Notes: generated by a model from the letters alone, not told the origin. DNA of 64,000 nucleotides from Sphingobacterium faecale (GCF_016746095.1 NZ_JAERTY010000001.1:620001-684000); one strand, 5' to 3'. Counted from the first letter of the stretch, positions 43,266 to 50,992 are shown. Translations and numbers: made by a program.

Positions 43266-43670
43266 TTAAAGGTTTTTGAAAGCTAATACCGCTACATTTG
43301 TAGTTGGTGTTGAGCTCAATGATGTTTGTGCTCTATCAATCAGGTGCTCGATAGTTTGATCATTGTTTGTAACCGGGTCAAACATTTGCTCTTGCAGATC
43401 TGGTAGCCCGTTGCCATCATCAGGGGCCGTAATCGTACAGATTTTTTTCTCAATTGTACCACAAGGTGGATCTGAAAGTTGTTGTAGGACATAGTTTTCT
43501 GGATTTGTAGGGTCACTATCCACTGTTTCAACAAATCGCCATGTTTGAAAGCTAAGTGTCTTTCTAGATGTTTTTTCAACAACGCTGGCTTTAAATGACA
43601 TAAATGTCAAGCTTAATGCAATCGCCAAGCCTCCCAAGGCCATTGCATAATTTTTAATGTTTTTAAGCAT
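43266..43670 (-). CDS. Small exported protein, DUF6520-like
   Basis: A 134-residue protein. The start chosen gives an N-terminal signal or anchor (MLKNIKNYAMALGGLAIALS); 14 more in-frame codons upstream would put residues before the signal and are unlikely. The mature part carries a Cys pair in PPCGTIEKKICTITAPD, a pattern seen in small Bacteroidota proteins annotated as DUF6520. Such proteins often occur in strings next to SusC/SusD-thioredoxin operons and have no known function. The strongly acidic middle and loss of other motifs leave the role open. It is convergent with the SusD gene across the shared terminator. Confidence 0.6.
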   Translation of the reverse strand: MLKNIKNYAMALGGLAIALSLTFMSFKASVVEKTSRKTLSFQTWRFVETVDSDPTNPENYVLQQLSDPPCGTIEKKICTITAPDDGNGLPDLQEQMFDPVTNNDQTIEHLIDRAQTSLSSTPTTNVAVLAFKNL

Positions 43671-43939
43671 GATGCTATAATTTAAATGTTTATAATTTTT
43701 TGTTCCCTTCACCTCAGAGAGGAAATGGGTGTTTGCTATCCTGTTGCTATCTTATTTTTCTGTACGTTGCCTAAGCGCTATCTAGGGATAGTCGTAAGTG
43801 TCTTTTGGCCGATCCGCCCTTCGCTCTCAAGCCTTGCCTTAGAGTTCCGATGTTAGTTGGTTTTGATAACGCTAAGGTACATCGGTGTAGGGAGTTTGAT
43901 TTCGGGAATCCGAGCTTTAGGATTTCGGATTTTTGAAAA

Positions 43940-44941
43940 TCATTGTCTTTTTCTTTTTTCAGATAGTATTTTTTGATAATGGGCCGGCCGTTGATCGGTA
44001 TACTTTAAGAAGTAGTCCGAAAAGCTGCTCAATTGATGGAAGCCACAAAAATTACTGACCTCACTCACACTGTACTCTACCAGAAGCAACTTGGCCTTGG
44101 CCAGCAGCAGCTCATCCCGATATTGCAATAGCGTCTGTTGATAGTATTTCTGATGTACACGGCGTAGATACGGAGCGCCGACCCCGAGCTGCTTGTGGAG
44201 CTGTCCGATGCTAAGGGTGCTAAAGGTTTGGTGGATCTGATCGGCTATCGCCAGTCGGGCCTTCTTGGCCAGCTCTTTGCCTTCATGGAGTTTTTCATAT
44301 ACCTCAAATTGTTTGTACTCCGCGATGTCAAAAAATGCATATACAAGTTTGATCACCTCACCCTCATTGTTTTTCTGAAAATTGAAGAAAACAGTCTCTA
44401 TACGGGAGATCTGGAATAGGGTACGATCTTTAATCGGCCAAGAGTCACTCTGGTACAGGAGTTTCTTATTATGGTCACGATGTTTTCTGAACAGCATCAG
44501 GAAATGATCCTCCCGGTAGATGATCTCGCGTACGATACCAATATTGATCAGTAGACCGTATACAAGGTAACATCCCGCACGTAATTCTATATGTACGGTC
44601 GCTTTGGGGATATAGATATAGCTGGCCTGTCCCTGGACAAAGCAGGCCTGCGATGGATGTGGTGCTGTGCGATGGATAAGCACTTTGGCAGTGGCCTTTA
44701 CAGGATATACGAGGTGGTAGTCGGCCTTGTCGCAGGCTAATGGTAGGCTGTAAGATGAGGTCAGTATAGCCTGGATACGATAGAGCATGACCTGGTGATA
44801 GTCTATGTATTCTTCGATGAGCTGTATGCCATCGTCTGCATAGCGTTGGAGGGTGGAATCTGCCAGCTTGGGCAAGAATCCGGAAGCGTCTCCTTCAAAA
44901 TGGTCGACAGGGGGTAGCTCAAAGTGAAATGTTTTCTTCAT
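43940..44941 (-). CDS. AraC-family transcriptional regulator
   Basis: A 333-residue regulator. The start at 44941 is supported by an AAAGGAG sequence 8-14 bp upstream; an ATG 24 codons further up lacks this. The C-terminal ~100 residues form the two AraC helix-turn-helix units: TLSIGQLHKQLGVGAPYLRR and VSEVSNFCGFHQLSSFSDYF. The ending YTDQRPAHYQKILSEKRKRQ is typical. The N-terminal domain (~1-200) is beta-rich and may bind a ligand. It is divergent from the acyltransferase-like operon, with a ~310-bp shared control region, so it probably regulates that operon or the 42-codon ORF. Confidence 0.87.
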   Translation of the reverse strand: MKKTFHFELPPVDHFEGDASGFLPKLADSTLQRYADDGIQLIEEYIDYHQVMLYRIQAILTSSYSLPLACDKADYHLVYPVKATAKVLIHRTAPHPSQACFVQGQASYIYIPKATVHIELRAGCYLVYGLLINIGIVREIIYREDHFLMLFRKHRDHNKKLLYQSDSWPIKDRTLFQISRIETVFFNFQKNNEGEVIKLVYAFFDIAEYKQFEVYEKLHEGKELAKKARLAIADQIHQTFSTLSIGQLHKQLGVGAPYLRRVHQKYYQQTLLQYRDELLLAKAKLLLVEYSVSEVSNFCGFHQLSSFSDYFLKYTDQRPAHYQKILSEKRKRQ

Positions 44942-45249
44942 CCGTGGAGGCTCCTTTCTTGAGTATCTGTGTCTATGATTTGTCTCTGCAAAGCTCTCGA
45001 CTTTATACGGCATCTGTTCATATTACCCGCATTATGCCATTTGCCTCCCTTCAGACTTCATTTGCCTCAGGTTTGTGGCTTAGAAGGTATAAAGGAAGTG
45101 GGCAAATAGTGTTATGGTGATGCTGGATAGGAATACTTAGTCTTTTAAATAATCTTTGTTACTGGATCGATCGCTAGCCTTCAGCGCCTGAAGCCGTAAA
45201 CCCCGTGCGAGACTGGGATATGGTTGGATATTAATCAATATATGTGACT

Positions 45250-45378
45250 ATGGAAGTACAATCTTTTATAGAACTATGTGGGCTCTCGGATACTTCTCCA
45301 CTGTCGTTGGACGAGTTACTTCTTCTTGCAGAAGATAGAGAACCTGTTTTGAAATGCGATATCGTATTTCCGTTCTAA
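45250..45378 (+). CDS. Possible small peptide gene (42 codons), unknown
   Basis: The ATG at 45250 opens a 42-codon frame that ends in TAA at 45376-45378. The peptide begins MEVQSFIELCGLSDTS, has an acidic leucine-rich middle (LSLDELLLLAEDREP) and ends VLKCDIVFPF, with two cysteines 26 residues apart. It lies in the otherwise empty region between the divergent AraC gene and the acyltransferase-like gene, and a stable hairpin follows 14 bp after the stop. It has no clear ribosome-binding site. It could be a leader or precursor peptide of a modified natural product, a regulatory leader peptide or a chance frame. Codon use looks like that of its neighbours, which is weak support only. Confidence 0.35.
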   Translation: MEVQSFIELCGLSDTSPLSLDELLLLAEDREPVLKCDIVFPF

Positions 45379-45392
45379 AAAATAAGACCAAT

Positions 45393-45424
45393 GGTATACG
45401 GGAAGCGCTGGCTTCCTGTATACC
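45393..45424 (+). terminator. Hairpin between the 42-codon ORF and the acyltransferase-like gene
   Basis: A 13-bp stem GGTATACGGGAAG / CTTCCTGTATACC with one G-U pair and a 6-nt loop. No long T-run follows, so it is more likely an attenuator, a processing site or a partial terminator than a full stop. It lies 28 bp before the ATG at 45452. Confidence 0.5.
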
Positions 45425-45451
45425 CATTTATAGACCTTTAATAAAATTGAT

Positions 45452-46411
45452 ATGTTTGATTGTAATGCTATTGCGCAGCAGTATGGTGAAGCCTATTGGC
45501 GCGAGTTTGCTTTCTTCTCGGCCAATGTACAGCAGGTACTGGGCGTATGCGACACCGCTGTACAGTTTGAGCTGTATACGGCGACCAAAGAATTTGGCAA
45601 GCGACAGGCGATGCTCGATCTACGGGAGGTACTGGATCATCCAATTCTGGATCTGGGTGATCTGCTACCTATAGCGCCATGCTTTTTGGCGACTTTTCAC
45701 TATGGCTATTATAGGCTGCTGCCCTTATTGTTGCTGCAACAGGGACGCAGGATCGCAGTCATTGTATCTGATGATGCGCTGGCGGACCAACAGCTTTATT
45801 ATGCTACGGTGATGGAACAATGCTGGGCCGACACATTGGTATTTGTCAGAGCAGAGGATACCCACTTGTTTTTTAAGATACGGAAACTGGTAGCTCGGGG
45901 CTATGATATACTCTGCTATATGGATGGGGGCACTGGAGTGGGACGGGATCATGCTCCCGATACAAAATATACCAGGATCAAGCTGGCAGGTGCTGCAGTG
46001 CGCGCACGCAAAGGTGCACTGGATATGGCTTATCTATTGGCACTCCCCGTGTATATGCTCCGATCCGAAGTGGATCCAAGGACCGATATCGTGGCCCTGT
46101 CTATAGAAGCTATAGGCACAAGGGATAGGGCCATATCGCGGGAGACGTTTGTGGTGCATACCTTGCAGAAGCTGTACGATGCATTAGGACGGGCTATACA
46201 GTGGGATTCACGGCAATGGGAGGGTTGGTTGTATATGCATCGGGATATGAAGCCGCAGTCCCAATTGGATTGCTTCGAGGATCAGTGTCGTTTTATTCCC
46301 TTTCAGCTCTATGGAGGATATTTTTTGTTGGACAAGATGTGCTATGGCATATATCCGCTGGATGGGAGACAATATGCTATAGCATGGCAAAAGTTTGGGT
46401 ACTGTGCCTAA
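45452..46411 (+). CDS. Lysophospholipid-acyltransferase-like (LpxL/HtrB-type fold) protein
   Basis: A 319-residue cytoplasmic or membrane-associated protein. Its middle resembles the LPLAT fold of LpxL/HtrB acyltransferases: FLATFHYGYYRLLPLLLLQQ with His83, then YDILCYMDGGTGVG (~151-164) in place of the FPDGNTG-type segment, and RARKGALDMAYLLALPVYML (~184-203), which matches the conserved G-x-x-x-LA-x-x-x-xPV helix. In true LpxL enzymes the catalytic motif is H-x4-(D/E). Here the residue at +5 from His83 is Arg88, so the usual acid is missing. The protein may use another residue, act on an unusual acceptor, or be non-catalytic. It lies upstream of a sensor kinase and LytTR regulator in one operon. 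Confidence 0.6.
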   Translation: MFDCNAIAQQYGEAYWREFAFFSANVQQVLGVCDTAVQFELYTATKEFGKRQAMLDLREVLDHPILDLGDLLPIAPCFLATFHYGYYRLLPLLLLQQGRRIAVIVSDDALADQQLYYATVMEQCWADTLVFVRAEDTHLFFKIRKLVARGYDILCYMDGGTGVGRDHAPDTKYTRIKLAGAAVRARKGALDMAYLLALPVYMLRSEVDPRTDIVALSIEAIGTRDRAISRETFVVHTLQKLYDALGRAIQWDSRQWEGWLYMHRDMKPQSQLDCFEDQCRFIPFQLYGGYFLLDKMCYGIYPLDGRQYAIAWQKFGYCA

Positions 46412-46425
46412 AACTTTGTATTTTA

Positions 46426-47511
46426 ATGTTTTATACCAAATCTAAACGCTGTATGAAATACTTGATCTTGACCTCTTGGCGGAGACATCTCAGCTATTGG
46501 GCTATATATGGGGCCTATTTTTACCTGATCAATTCGCTTACCAATACCAGTTTTTCGTTGATCAGTCTAGCGTTGATGTTGCCTTATTTTGCATTCGTTT
46601 TTTATACCGTGGTGTATCTGTTACGGCGGTATTTCGCCCCTAGGCGATACGTGCAGGGCGGACTGCTGCTGTTGCTGTTTTACGGAATATCGGGCTTTTT
46701 GGTGTACAGCGTCTTATACGGACAGCTCGGGATCAACCTTATTCACGGTCGGTATATCCTTCGGGACTATGCGTTTGAGTGGAGGCAGTTTGTGCAATCG
46801 CTACTGGTGATGCATGGCCATTTCAGTATGCTGGCATTTCTCTATTTTCATTATCAGGGCAAGTTGAAGGCTCTGGAGGATCAACTGGCAGAAAAGGAGA
46901 TGCGTATGGAGGCCGAGGAGGAGAAGCAAGAGTATGAGTACACCGCATTGGCAGCGCAGGTCAATCCACATATGATGGTTAATGTTTTTCAATCTTGGGA
47001 AGTACAGATACGGGAAGTCGATCCGCTGATGGCGTCCCAGTTTGGAGGGATGTACCAGCTTATGAAATTCTATATGAAGGCTCACGAGCCGGGTGGCTCT
47101 AAGATGATCCTGTTATATGATGAGCTCGAGGCTGTAAAAAATTACCTCCAGCTGCAGCCCCGTCGTATGGGGGTCGATGCACATGTCGCTATCGAGGTCA
47201 TAGGCAATCTGTACCGATTTGCAATACCGCCTACGACTGTACTCACGCTGGTCGAAAATGCTTTTAAGCACGGAGATATCGGGAGGAAGGAACAGCCGCT
47301 GAGGATTTCGGTCTGCTGTGACCAGCAGGGCTACCTGGTGCAGGTAGAAAATCAGAAAAGACATGGACTGTCTGCGATGATAAGCCACGGTCAAGGGCTA
47401 CATAACCTAAAGCGACGGTTGGAAATAGCATTCGGAAGCCGTTCGGATTTTAAGGTCAACGATACTGCGGAGACGTATGAGGCAGTGATTAGAGTCAATT
47501 ATACCGCTTAA
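46426..47511 (+). CDS. LytS/YpdA-type sensor histidine kinase
   Basis: A ~361-residue His_kinase (5TM/LytS-like) protein. Four hydrophobic helices occupy ~20-150, followed by a coiled linker. The phospho-acceptor lies in LAAQVNPHMMVNVFQSW (His182 in this numbering), the equivalent of the usual QxNPHFLFN box; here FLF is replaced by MMV. An HATPase domain with VENAFKHGD and a GxGL-type GQGLHNLKRRLEIAFG completes the kinase. It starts 14 bp after the acyltransferase-like gene (or at 46453) and is followed by its LytTR regulator after 15 bp, so the three genes are an operon. Confidence 0.88.
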   Translation: MFYTKSKRCMKYLILTSWRRHLSYWAIYGAYFYLINSLTNTSFSLISLALMLPYFAFVFYTVVYLLRRYFAPRRYVQGGLLLLLFYGISGFLVYSVLYGQLGINLIHGRYILRDYAFEWRQFVQSLLVMHGHFSMLAFLYFHYQGKLKALEDQLAEKEMRMEAEEEKQEYEYTALAAQVNPHMMVNVFQSWEVQIREVDPLMASQFGGMYQLMKFYMKAHEPGGSKMILLYDELEAVKNYLQLQPRRMGVDAHVAIEVIGNLYRFAIPPTTVLTLVENAFKHGDIGRKEQPLRISVCCDQQGYLVQVENQKRHGLSAMISHGQGLHNLKRRLEIAFGSRSDFKVNDTAETYEAVIRVNYTA

Positions 47512-47526
47512 CTTAATTATAATGCT

Positions 47527-48312
47527 ATGAGAATATGGAGCGCGGTCATCGTGGATGACCAACGGGCAGCTATCGACAATCTGCTCGAATTATTATCGGA
47601 TATCGCTTATATCGAAGTGGTGGCAACATTTGTCAACGAACGCGATGCGCAGCGTTATCTTCATGTCAATCAGGTGGATTTTTTGATACTGGATGTTGAA
47701 TTGCTCAATACCGATGCCTTTAGTTTTTTACAGGGACTTGCTAATCCGAGGATCCCGACGATCCTGTACACTGGATTTGAAAAATATGAAGACCAGGGGT
47801 ATACGATGGATCTGGTCGATGTCCTGCTGAAGCCGGTCTCCAAGTCTCGATTGATGGGAGCATTGCGGCGTGTCAATAACGAGCTTCAGAAGAACTTGTC
47901 GGCAGATGAAGACGATCTGTATGGAGGGTATGAGTTCTTTCAGGTCAAAGGTCCCCTGCGCTATGAAAGGAAGATGGTGTGGTTCCGGGACATCGTCTAT
48001 ATAGATACAGCCGCCTCAAAAGTGCGGATACACTTGGTCTGCGGCAAGATACTGGAGAGCAATGCGACATTCAAGCAGATCGTGGAAAGGCTGCCGCAAA
48101 AGTGGTTCAAACAGTGTATACAGAATGTGGCGTTCAATATTAATTTTTACCAGAAATACGCAGGACGTAAAGTGGTACTCAATCTGTTGCGTAAGAAAAA
48201 AAAGAGAGAGGGGGATAACGTGACTATGGTTGAACAATATGTAACAGTGCCCGTAGGGGCAAAGGATATTTATCTGGACTTTTATAAATTCCTGGATAAT
48301 AACGCTGTTTGA
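47527..48312 (+). CDS. LytTR-family response regulator
   Basis: A 261-residue regulator. The receiver domain (~5-120) has IVDDQRAA, phospho-acceptor Asp56 in FLILDVELL, and a lysine in VDVLLKPVSKSRL. The C-terminal LytTR DNA-binding domain (~140-255) shows the family start (FRDIVYIDTAASKVRIHLVC) and a late FKQCIQNVAFNINFYQKYAG. LytTR proteins bind direct repeats spaced about one helical turn apart, which is notable given the 11-bp-phased array 400 bp downstream. It forms a pair with the preceding LytS-type kinase. Confidence 0.9.
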   Translation: MRIWSAVIVDDQRAAIDNLLELLSDIAYIEVVATFVNERDAQRYLHVNQVDFLILDVELLNTDAFSFLQGLANPRIPTILYTGFEKYEDQGYTMDLVDVLLKPVSKSRLMGALRRVNNELQKNLSADEDDLYGGYEFFQVKGPLRYERKMVWFRDIVYIDTAASKVRIHLVCGKILESNATFKQIVERLPQKWFKQCIQNVAFNINFYQKYAGRKVVLNLLRKKKKREGDNVTMVEQYVTVPVGAKDIYLDFYKFLDNNAV

Positions 48313-48354
48313 CAGCGATAGGTTGTTTTTACTAACGCTTAATTATAATGAATT

Positions 48355-48672
48355 ATGAATCCTAACAGAAAATTTAAAAAGTACCCTAGACATGATGGAC
48401 AGGTACTGCACGCGTTGCATCTCCTTTACAAGCGCCTTCAGCGCATCGAAAAGAATATGGAAAAGTCTGCAGACATCCCGCCGAAAGAACAGATGACCTA
48501 TCGCGATCGAGATTATGTCTTGGATAGGGTAGGCATCAGCGATCGTACGTTGTTGCGTTTCCAGCGCTTGGGATTGATCCCCGTGGCCAAGCGTATCAAA
48601 GGCAAGTGCTATTATTATGAAGCCGATATCGAACGGTTCCGACGGTATTACTGGGACGGATCGGCACGATGA
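48355..48672 (+). CDS. Small MerR/excisionase-like HTH protein
   Basis: A 105-residue basic protein. The N-terminal half is helical and charged (LLYKRLQRIEKNMEKSADIP). The C-terminal half is a MerR-like winged HTH (helix_turn_helix_17): RDYVLDRVGISDRTLLRFQR, LGLIPVAKRIKGKCYYYEAD and IERFRRYYW. Such proteins in Bacteroidota often accompany mobile elements or act as local regulators. It lies 42 bp after the LytTR gene on the same strand and 47 bp before the mirrored repeat array, so that array is a candidate binding site. Target and signal are unknown. Confidence 0.8.
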   Translation: MNPNRKFKKYPRHDGQVLHALHLLYKRLQRIEKNMEKSADIPPKEQMTYRDRDYVLDRVGISDRTLLRFQRLGLIPVAKRIKGKCYYYEADIERFRRYYWDGSAR

Positions 48673-48719
48673 ATAGCCAATGAAGAGCTGGTCAATAGCG
48701 ATCTTACTTTGACCAGTCT

Positions 48720-48816
48720 CTTACCTCGGCCTTACTGATGTCTTACTGTGGCCTTACCATTTCCTTACCTCAGGTAAGGAAATGGTAAGGCGGTGGTAGG
48801 GCGAAGGTAAGGTGGA
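48720..48816. repeat. Mirrored array of 11-bp-phased CTTAC / GTAAG repeats with perfect 39-bp central palindrome
   Basis: Left side: CTTACCTCGGC (48720), CTTACTGATGT (48731), CTTACTGTGGC (48742), CTTACCATTTC (48753) and CTTACC (48764). Right side: GGTAAGGAAAT (48773), GGTAAGGCGGT (48784), GGTAGGGCGAA (48795) and GGTAAGGTGGA (48806). The period is exactly 11 bp on both sides. The centre 48752-48790 is a perfect inverted repeat with 18-bp arms and a 3-nt TCA loop. Pairing continues outward to about 48721-48821 if G-U pairs are allowed. This could be a phased protein-binding array, an extended RNA hairpin or both. Confidence 0.85.
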
Positions 48817-49062
48817 GATAACAGTCACTCCGAATACATTTCCTAGAAATTGGCCTGTTGGTCTACTGTTATTTCGGTGGCAATGGCAATGGCTGTACGC
48901 CACGTTCCGCCAATAGGTAGGGGGCCTCCCGCCATCCTCCCGTCAACCGTTGTACTGGTATAGGTATCTCTTTTTGTGGTGTTTATGTTTGTCCTGTCAA
49001 GCAACAATACCGGTATGCAAATCTTGGCAAACAAATATTTAATCATTAAAAAAGAAAACAAA

Positions 49063-49713
49063 ATGGGAAGAATTCTCCATGGAGCCAACGGTGGCTTCAA
49101 AGGTAAGGCTGGGTCGGTGATCGGTAGCAGCTGGAAAAGTATCCACTACATCAAAGGGCTGTATAAAAAGAGCAGTAAGCCGGCGACCGAGGCGCAGCTG
49201 ATCGTACAGGAACAGTTTAAGCTGTTGATGCGGTTTTTGCTGCCGATCAAAAATTTCTTAAAGGTGGGCTATGGTCAGAAGAAGGTGGATAAACTGACGC
49301 CGGTCAATGTGGCTTTTCAGTTCAACAAGCCCAATGTGATAACAGGCACGTATCCTGCCTTCGAACTCGATTATAGCAAGATCCGGATTGCGGACGGCAG
49401 TTATTATGCGGGAGGTACCAAGACGGCATCCTTTGATGCTGCGACAGAGGAACTGACGCTGACCTGGTCACCCGACAATAATGAGGTCTATGAGTCCAAG
49501 GACGATGATCTGGTGTATATCCTTGCTTATCACCCTGTAGCAGATGAGTTCTTGTCTGCTCCGACACTGCCAAAGCGAGTAGATGGTACGATCTCATTTG
49601 GGGTTCCGGAGCATCTGCTGGGCGAATCAGTACATGTATGGTTCTTCTTTTCGGATCGGACTAAAGTCAAGGTGTCGCGAAGCTCTTACCTGGGCGAAGT
49701 GACGCTGTCTTAA
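49063..49713 (+). CDS. DUF6266 family protein (full-length copy)
   Basis: A 216-residue protein with the DUF6266 signature at its N-terminus: MGRILHGANGGFKGKAGSVI followed by SWKSIHYIKG. A central helix-strand region contains RFLLPIKNFLKVGYG and a TYPAFELDYSKI strand, and the C-terminal beta-sandwich ends SRSSYLGEVTLS. The start at ATG 49063 fits the family; upstream in-frame codons are AT-rich leader. DUF6266 proteins are a Bacteroidota family without known function. They often have no signal peptide and occur in tandem. A second, shortened copy follows downstream after a terminator. Confidence 0.8.
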   Translation: MGRILHGANGGFKGKAGSVIGSSWKSIHYIKGLYKKSSKPATEAQLIVQEQFKLLMRFLLPIKNFLKVGYGQKKVDKLTPVNVAFQFNKPNVITGTYPAFELDYSKIRIADGSYYAGGTKTASFDAATEELTLTWSPDNNEVYESKDDDLVYILAYHPVADEFLSAPTLPKRVDGTISFGVPEHLLGESVHVWFFFSDRTKVKVSRSSYLGEVTLS

Positions 49714-49720
49714 ACAGTAG

Positions 49721-49763
49721 GGAGTGTGTCCGGAAAATAGGGTGTTCGGACCACTCCTTTTTT
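49721..49763 (+). terminator. Terminator between the two DUF6266 genes
   Basis: An 11-bp stem with one bulged base, GGAGTG-t-GTCCG / CGGAC-CACTCC, followed by TTTTTT. It begins 7 bp after the first DUF6266 stop. Confidence 0.8.
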
Positions 49764-49787
49764 GAAATACTTATTATTTGTTGGAAA

Positions 49788-50333
49788 ATGAATACAAAAA
49801 AAGCATCGGCCGAAGTGCATCGTATACGTACTAAGTTCGTGTTGGGCAACCGATTCTTAGCTCCTTTAGGACCGATTGTCAGTAAAGGATTCGGAATGAA
49901 AGCACAGCAGGGAAAAAGAAAGGGATGGACGCCACGCAATTTTGCATTGTCCCATCTGCTGCGGTTTGCTGTCATTGGATCCTATCCTGATCTACGGATA
50001 GACCCTGCCAAAGTGCTCTTGAGTGATGGTAATATTGAGGTGCCACAGGATGTCGGTCTAGAGAGCGCAGATCAACGGCTGATAGTATCTTTTGATACCT
50101 CTAGATTGACGGACTTCAATCACGATGACCGTGTGATATTGGTGGCTTATCAGATCGAAGATGGTGTAGCGATAGCTAATACAGAGCAGGCGCTAAGACG
50201 GGACGGACGCGTTGAACTGGATGTGCCCGAATACCTGTGGCAGCGTGAATTGCACCTTTATCTTTTGCTGTGTGACCGCGCAGGAACAGATTATTCCAGA
50301 AGTATGTATCTGGGAGAGAGAACGATCGGTTAA
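49788..50333 (+). CDS. DUF6266-like protein, N-terminally shortened paralogue
   Basis: A 181-residue protein that aligns with the preceding DUF6266 protein from its residue ~52 onward: NRFLAPLGPIVSKGFGMKAQ against RFLLPIKNFLKVGYGQKK, SYPDLRIDPAKVLLSDG against TYPAFELDYSKIRIADG, and VPEYLWQRELHLYLLLCDR, then SRSMYLGERT at the end. It lacks the glycine-rich GRILHGANGGFKGK signature block. The start context is AT-rich (TGTTGGAAA before ATG). It overlaps no other gene and is followed after 5 bp by the DUF5675 gene, so the two are probably co-transcribed. Confidence 0.65.
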   Translation: MNTKKASAEVHRIRTKFVLGNRFLAPLGPIVSKGFGMKAQQGKRKGWTPRNFALSHLLRFAVIGSYPDLRIDPAKVLLSDGNIEVPQDVGLESADQRLIVSFDTSRLTDFNHDDRVILVAYQIEDGVAIANTEQALRRDGRVELDVPEYLWQRELHLYLLLCDRAGTDYSRSMYLGERTIG

Positions 50334-50338
50334 AAAAA

Positions 50339-50743
50339 ATGAAAAATCAACACACCTTACATCTCCGGCGGATATACGGAGAGCGGGGAACAAATGGGAC
50401 GATCTCGTATCAGGGCGAGGAGATCTGTCATACCATCGAATTGCCCTGGCGTAATAATATGCAGCGCATGAGCTGTATCCCTACGGGACGATACAAGCTC
50501 GTCAAGCGCACCTATACCAAGCACGGGGAGCAGATCGGTATCCCGAATGTACTGGGACGAGAAGCGATCCTGATCCATGCGGCCAATGACGCGCAGCGTG
50601 AGTTACTGGGCTGTATAGCTCCCGTGACCAGCCTCACAGGTGAAGGTACCGGCACGGAAAGCGGCAAAGCACTCGGCCAACTGAAAGCGCTAGTGTATGG
50701 ACTGTGGGATATGGGTGGGGAGGTGTTTATAGTTATTAAGTGA
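50339..50743 (+). CDS. DUF5675 family protein
   Basis: A 134-residue cytoplasmic protein of the DUF5675 family. Visible blocks are YGERGTNGTISYQGEEICHT, IELPWRNNMQRMSCIPTGRY with the conserved ELPW...N...SCIPxGxY, then REAILIHAANDAQRELLGCI and an ending with GLWDMGGEVFIVIK. Conserved Cys and His (SCIP; ILIHAAN; LGCIAP) resemble L,D-transpeptidase-like folds, but no enzymatic role is established. DUF5675 genes are found in Bacteroidota genomes and phages, often next to DUF6266. It starts 5 bp after the shortened DUF6266 gene. Confidence 0.83.
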   Translation: MKNQHTLHLRRIYGERGTNGTISYQGEEICHTIELPWRNNMQRMSCIPTGRYKLVKRTYTKHGEQIGIPNVLGREAILIHAANDAQRELLGCIAPVTSLTGEGTGTESGKALGQLKALVYGLWDMGGEVFIVIK

Positions 50744-50747
50744 GGGA

Positions 50748-50765
50748 GTTAACAAGTTATCTAGT
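50748..50765 (+). repeat. Short direct repeat GTTAAC(A/G)AGTTATC(T/G)AGT
   Basis: The 18-bp word here matches positions 50945-50962 at 16 of 18 bases. The second copy is inside the 3' end of the next small gene. Its role is unknown. Confidence 0.4.
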
Positions 50766-50803
50766 CAACACGATCACACGGTAACAGGATAACAGTAAAA
50801 AAA

Positions 50804-50992
50804 ATGCACAAAATCATCAAGAAAATAAGCCAGGCGGTACAGGTGTTGCTGCTGGCTCCGATAAAGCTACCGGGCAAGGCGCTGAATATTATCAAATACG
50901 TAGCTGTGGGATTGGGGGTGTTGGAGGCGGTTATGGAAAAGGAAGTTAACGAGTTATCGAGTGATGAAGTTAACGAGGATGAAGGAGATTAG
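50804..50992 (+). CDS. Small protein with amphipathic/hydrophobic helix, unknown
   Basis: A 62-residue protein. The first half is basic and hydrophobic (MHKIIKKISQAVQVLLLAPI, KALNIIKYVAVGLGVLEAVM) and could form one membrane-associated helix pair. The last ~18 residues are very acidic (NELSSDEVNEDEGD). Position after DUF6266-DUF5675 on the same strand suggests it belongs to that cluster. The shape (short, basic amphipathic helix plus acidic tail) resembles small holin-like or membrane-active peptides, but there is no direct evidence. Part of its acidic tail is encoded by the 18-bp repeat noted at 50748. Confidence 0.5.
   Translation: MHKIIKKISQAVQVLLLAPIKLPGKALNIIKYVAVGLGVLEAVMEKEVNELSSDEVNEDEGD

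Noticed and set aside
45354..45674. 106-codon plus-strand frame overlapping the acyltransferase-like gene
   Set aside because: It overlaps the better-supported gene in another frame and spans the intergenic hairpin; it is a shadow frame.
48752..48790. Plain Rho-independent terminator for the HTH gene
   Set aside because: The stem is far longer than needed, no T-run follows, and the 11-bp phasing extends well beyond the stem.
48720..48816. CRISPR array
   Set aside because: Repeat units are 5-6 bp with 11-bp period and a mirror symmetry, and there are no cas genes; this is not CRISPR.
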